From a bacterium (lineage in GTDB: Bacteria > UBP6 > JAFGXH01), in contig JAMOQH010000044.1 of the NCBI GenBank assembly GCA_027064085.1, forward strand, positions 1-16,731: 16,731 nucleotides of DNA, read 5' to 3'. The notes beneath the pieces were generated by a model. The model ran no database searches. It saw nothing but the letters and a program-made list of their open reading frames with translations, and was not told the DNA's origin. Shown piece after piece: positions 15,002 to 16,731 of this stretch. The stretch's first letter is position 1, and the number at the start of each line of letters is the position of its first letter. Both the position numbers and the translations under genes were made by a program.

Positions 15002-16088
15002 TATTTTCTCCATTTATGTAGTTGTCTAATTTTTCAAATTCATCTATTGATGCTAGAACAATTAATTCCATATTTTTTTCAAAAATAGTTGATGAACTTG
15101 GAGGTAAATTATAGTTATTAGTATTTTCTTCTTTATATGCTAAAATTAAAGCTTTTGTATATTTTCTTAATTTAATTTCTCCTAGTTTTTTTCCTATTAC
15201 ATGAGAGTTTTTTGAAATAACGACTACATCTATAGCATGTTTATTATCTTTATGAGATATAAGAGTTTCAACGAAACTTACAGCAATAGGTGATGTCATT
15301 TGGGTGGCCATTCTTATTCCCCCTATTTGCTTAGATGAAACAACATAATCTGCACCTATGCTATAGAACTTTTTAACGGTTTTAGGTTCTATACTTTTAG
15401 TTATAATTTTTAGATTTGGATTTAAACTTTTAGCCGTAATCACAACATAAATATTATCTTTATCATCAGGCAAAGAGGATATTAATCCATAAGCACTTTT
15501 TATTCCTGCACTTAATAATATGTCGTCATCTGTTGCATCTCCAAATATAATTGGTATATTACCGGTTAACTCATTCTTTAAGTAATCTATGATTTCGTCT
15601 CTATTTTCAATAACAACTACATCTTTTTTAGATGCAATTAATTCTTCAATAACATTCACACCTGTTTTTCCTGCACCACAAACAATTATATGGTTAGATA
15701 ATTTTGCTGAATTTTTTATCATTTTTCTATTCCAAAAAAAGTTTTTTAAGTCACCCTCTACAATATATGATACTAAATGTGAAAAATAGTATGCAAATGT
15801 TCCTAGTCCAAATACGATTATAAACATAGTATAAATTCTTACTTCGGGTCGGTTATGTAAATCAAATACTTCACTATATCCAATAGTAGAAAGAGTTATA
15901 AATGTCATATATGCACAATCTATTAAAGACCATTCTCCTTTTCCTAATATGTAATAACCTAAAGTACCACCAAAAAATATAAATGTTAAAATAATTAATG
16001 AGTAAATTATTCTACGAATTTCTTTTTTATACCATTTTCTCTGAACTTCTATTTGATTTTTTCTGCTTTTACCCAAAAATTGAATCAT
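14994..16088 (-). CDS. K+ channel with cytoplasmic RCK (TrkA-N/TrkA-C) domain
   Basis: The 364-aa product has the two-helix channel layout: TM1 at about 27-49, a pore helix, the selectivity filter STIGYS (67-72), and TM2 at about 85-110. An RCK_N Rossmann domain follows with [10 protein letters not shown] (134-143) and the acidic end of strand 2 at Glu161. An RCK_C domain completes it at about 285-360. This is the MthK/Kch-like arrangement in which ligand binding to an RCK ring gates the pore. The filter reads GYS rather than the usual GYG. The gene has its own promoter and overlaps the Nudix gene. Confidence 0.88.
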   Translation of the reverse strand: MIQFLGKSRKNQIEVQRKWYKKEIRRIIYSLIILTFIFFGGTLGYYILGKGEWSLIDCAYMTFITLSTIGYSEVFDLHNRPEVRIYTMFIIVFGLGTFAYYFSHLVSYIVEGDLKNFFWNRKMIKNSAKLSNHIIVCGAGKTGVNVIEELIASKKDVVVIENRDEIIDYLKNELTGNIPIIFGDATDDDILLSAGIKSAYGLISSLPDDKDNIYVVITAKSLNPNLKIITKSIEPKTVKKFYSIGADYVVSSKQIGGIRMATQMTSPIAVSFVETLISHKDNKHAIDVVVISKNSHVIGKKLGEIKLRKYTKALILAYKEENTNNYNLPPSSSTIFEKNMELIVLASIDEFEKLDNYINGENNE

Positions 16089-16125
16089 TCTATTGTTCCT
16101 ACTTTCACAACATCAATTAGCTTTG

Positions 16126-16154
16126 ATTATAGTATTAGTTTGATAGTAAATCAA
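16126..16154 (-). promoter_or_regulatory. Sigma-70 promoter of the channel-Nudix unit
   Basis: TTGATT (16149-16154) and TATAAT (16126-16131) on the minus strand are spaced by 17 bases. The leader of about 30 nt carries TAGGA about 9 bases before the channel ATG at 16088. Confidence 0.65.
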
Positions 16155-16206
16155 GAATTCTTTTTTTATTAGGGTTACTAAGCTTTTTTAGGAAGTGTTA
16201 TCTCCT

Positions 16207-16245
16207 ATTGTGGAGAGAGTCGTAGTATTGCTACGACTTTACAAT
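16207..16245. other. Nested hairpin downstream of the right-edge gene
   Basis: An 8-bp perfect stem AGTCGTAG/CTACGACT (16218-16225 with 16231-16238, loop TATTG) is enclosed by ATTGT/ACAAT (16207-16211 with 16241-16245). CTCC/GGAG (16202-16205 with 16212-16215) offers an alternative pairing for the left side. It lies about 20 bp after the stop of the minus-strand gene at 16267, where a terminator would be expected, but no T run follows on either strand. It may instead stabilise the 3' end or be a repeat. Confidence 0.5.
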
Positions 16246-16266
16246 GAAGTTTATTTATTTAATATT

Positions 16267-16731
16267 TTATTTTTCACTTGTAATAATTAATTTAGAACCA
16301 GTGTTCACTGTACCAGCATCTTGGTCTCCAAAGACATGGTTGTAGTCTGAATATAATGACTTAAGAGTAATCATGGATTGACCACCTGTTTTTTGGGAAT
16401 ATTTATTACCTTGCATTGCACCATATACGAATTCAATTTTAACTGGATGTATAGATTTAACAGTACTTACATCATCACAATCGTATCTATAACCATTATT
16501 AAAAATCATTTCAAAGCTTGCTTCTGTATAACCATAATTTGTATCCGTATATAGCCTAACATCACGCCATTCAACAACTAATTTACGAGAACGATATTCA
16601 CAATTAGCTTCATTTGGATAAGCAACATAATTTGTAATACCTGCATAATATTTTTCAGGCTTACCATCTGTAACAATATTTCTAAGGTTAAATCCTGTGT
16701 TATCAGAATAACAATATGGAGATTGACCTGT
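16267..16731 (-). CDS. C-terminal part of an unrecognised protein (5' end beyond window)
   Basis: The minus-strand frame is open from the right edge to a TAA at 16267, giving the last 154 residues of a larger protein. The internal ATG at 16509 is not the start: the frame continues upstream without a stop, with coherent sequence such as GITNYVAYPNEANCEYRSRK and VEWRDVRLY. I do not recognise the family. The fragment is rich in Tyr, Asn, Gly, Thr and Ser, with three Cys and alternating polar/hydrophobic strands. That suggests a beta-rich secreted or surface protein, but no signal peptide can be seen because the N-terminus is missing. Codon use looks like that of its neighbours. Confidence 0.75.
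   Translation of the reverse strand, partial: TGQSPYCYSDNTGFNLRNIVTDGKPEKYYAGITNYVAYPNEANCEYRSRKLVVEWRDVRLYTDTNYGYTEASFEMIFNNGYRYDCDDVSTVKSIHPVKIEFVYGAMQGNKYSQKTGGQSMITLKSLYSDYNHVFGDQDAGTVNTGSKLIITSEK

Noticed and set aside
16267-16509. Complete 80-aa small protein
   Set aside because: The frame continues without a stop to the window edge with similar composition, so the ATG at 16509 is an internal Met of a truncated larger gene.

Overview
The window is very AT-rich DNA from what looks like a diderm, flagellated bacterium. Signs of an outer membrane are several lipoproteins, a membrane-anchored periplasmic PPIase and FtsE. The combination of a sigma-54-like promoter before fliE, a GH57 hydrolase paired with galT, a VWA lipoprotein with Cys-rich repeats, and a lipoprotein with DxDxDG repeats is most familiar from the former Deltaproteobacteria (Myxococcota, Bdellovibrionota, Desulfobacterota and similar candidate lineages). 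I cannot place it more precisely from sequence alone.

Left part (1-3301, minus strand): a flagellar basal-body operon fliE-fliF-fliG reads toward the left edge, where the next gene would lie. It is preceded by a candidate sigma-54 promoter. The two post-stop regions, fliF-fliG and after fliG, each hold a nested stem-loop element that begins at the stop codon of the upstream gene. The two loci differ in sequence but fold into the same architecture, with paired changes in the stems. This is the most unusual signal in the window.

Middle (3302-7887, plus strand): a 266-bp divergent region with three dyads is followed by a GH57 alpha-glucan hydrolase and galT, a small sugar/glycogen unit. A separate lipoprotein gene of unknown function follows with its own promoter.

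Right-centre (7879-12981, minus strand): a compact six-gene operon runs behind a consensus TTGACA-N17-TATAAT promoter. It encodes a VWA lipoprotein, an exported DUF4332 helix-hairpin-helix protein, a lipoprotein with Ca-binding-like repeats, FolK, an exported TPR-like protein, and FtsE without FtsX beside it. Genes overlap by 1-11 bases or are separated by 7 bases. The first three encoded products are predicted to be exported.

Right (12997-16154, minus strand): a single-pass K+ channel fused to an RCK domain, a Nudix hydrolase overlapping it, and a membrane-anchored parvulin-type PPIase with its own strong RBS. At the far right, the C-terminal part of an unrecognised protein is open to the window edge, with a hairpin downstream of its stop codon.

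Three start codons are set by RBS position and overlap rather than by maximal reading-frame length: folK at 9856, the PPIase at 14493 and the Nudix gene at 15001.
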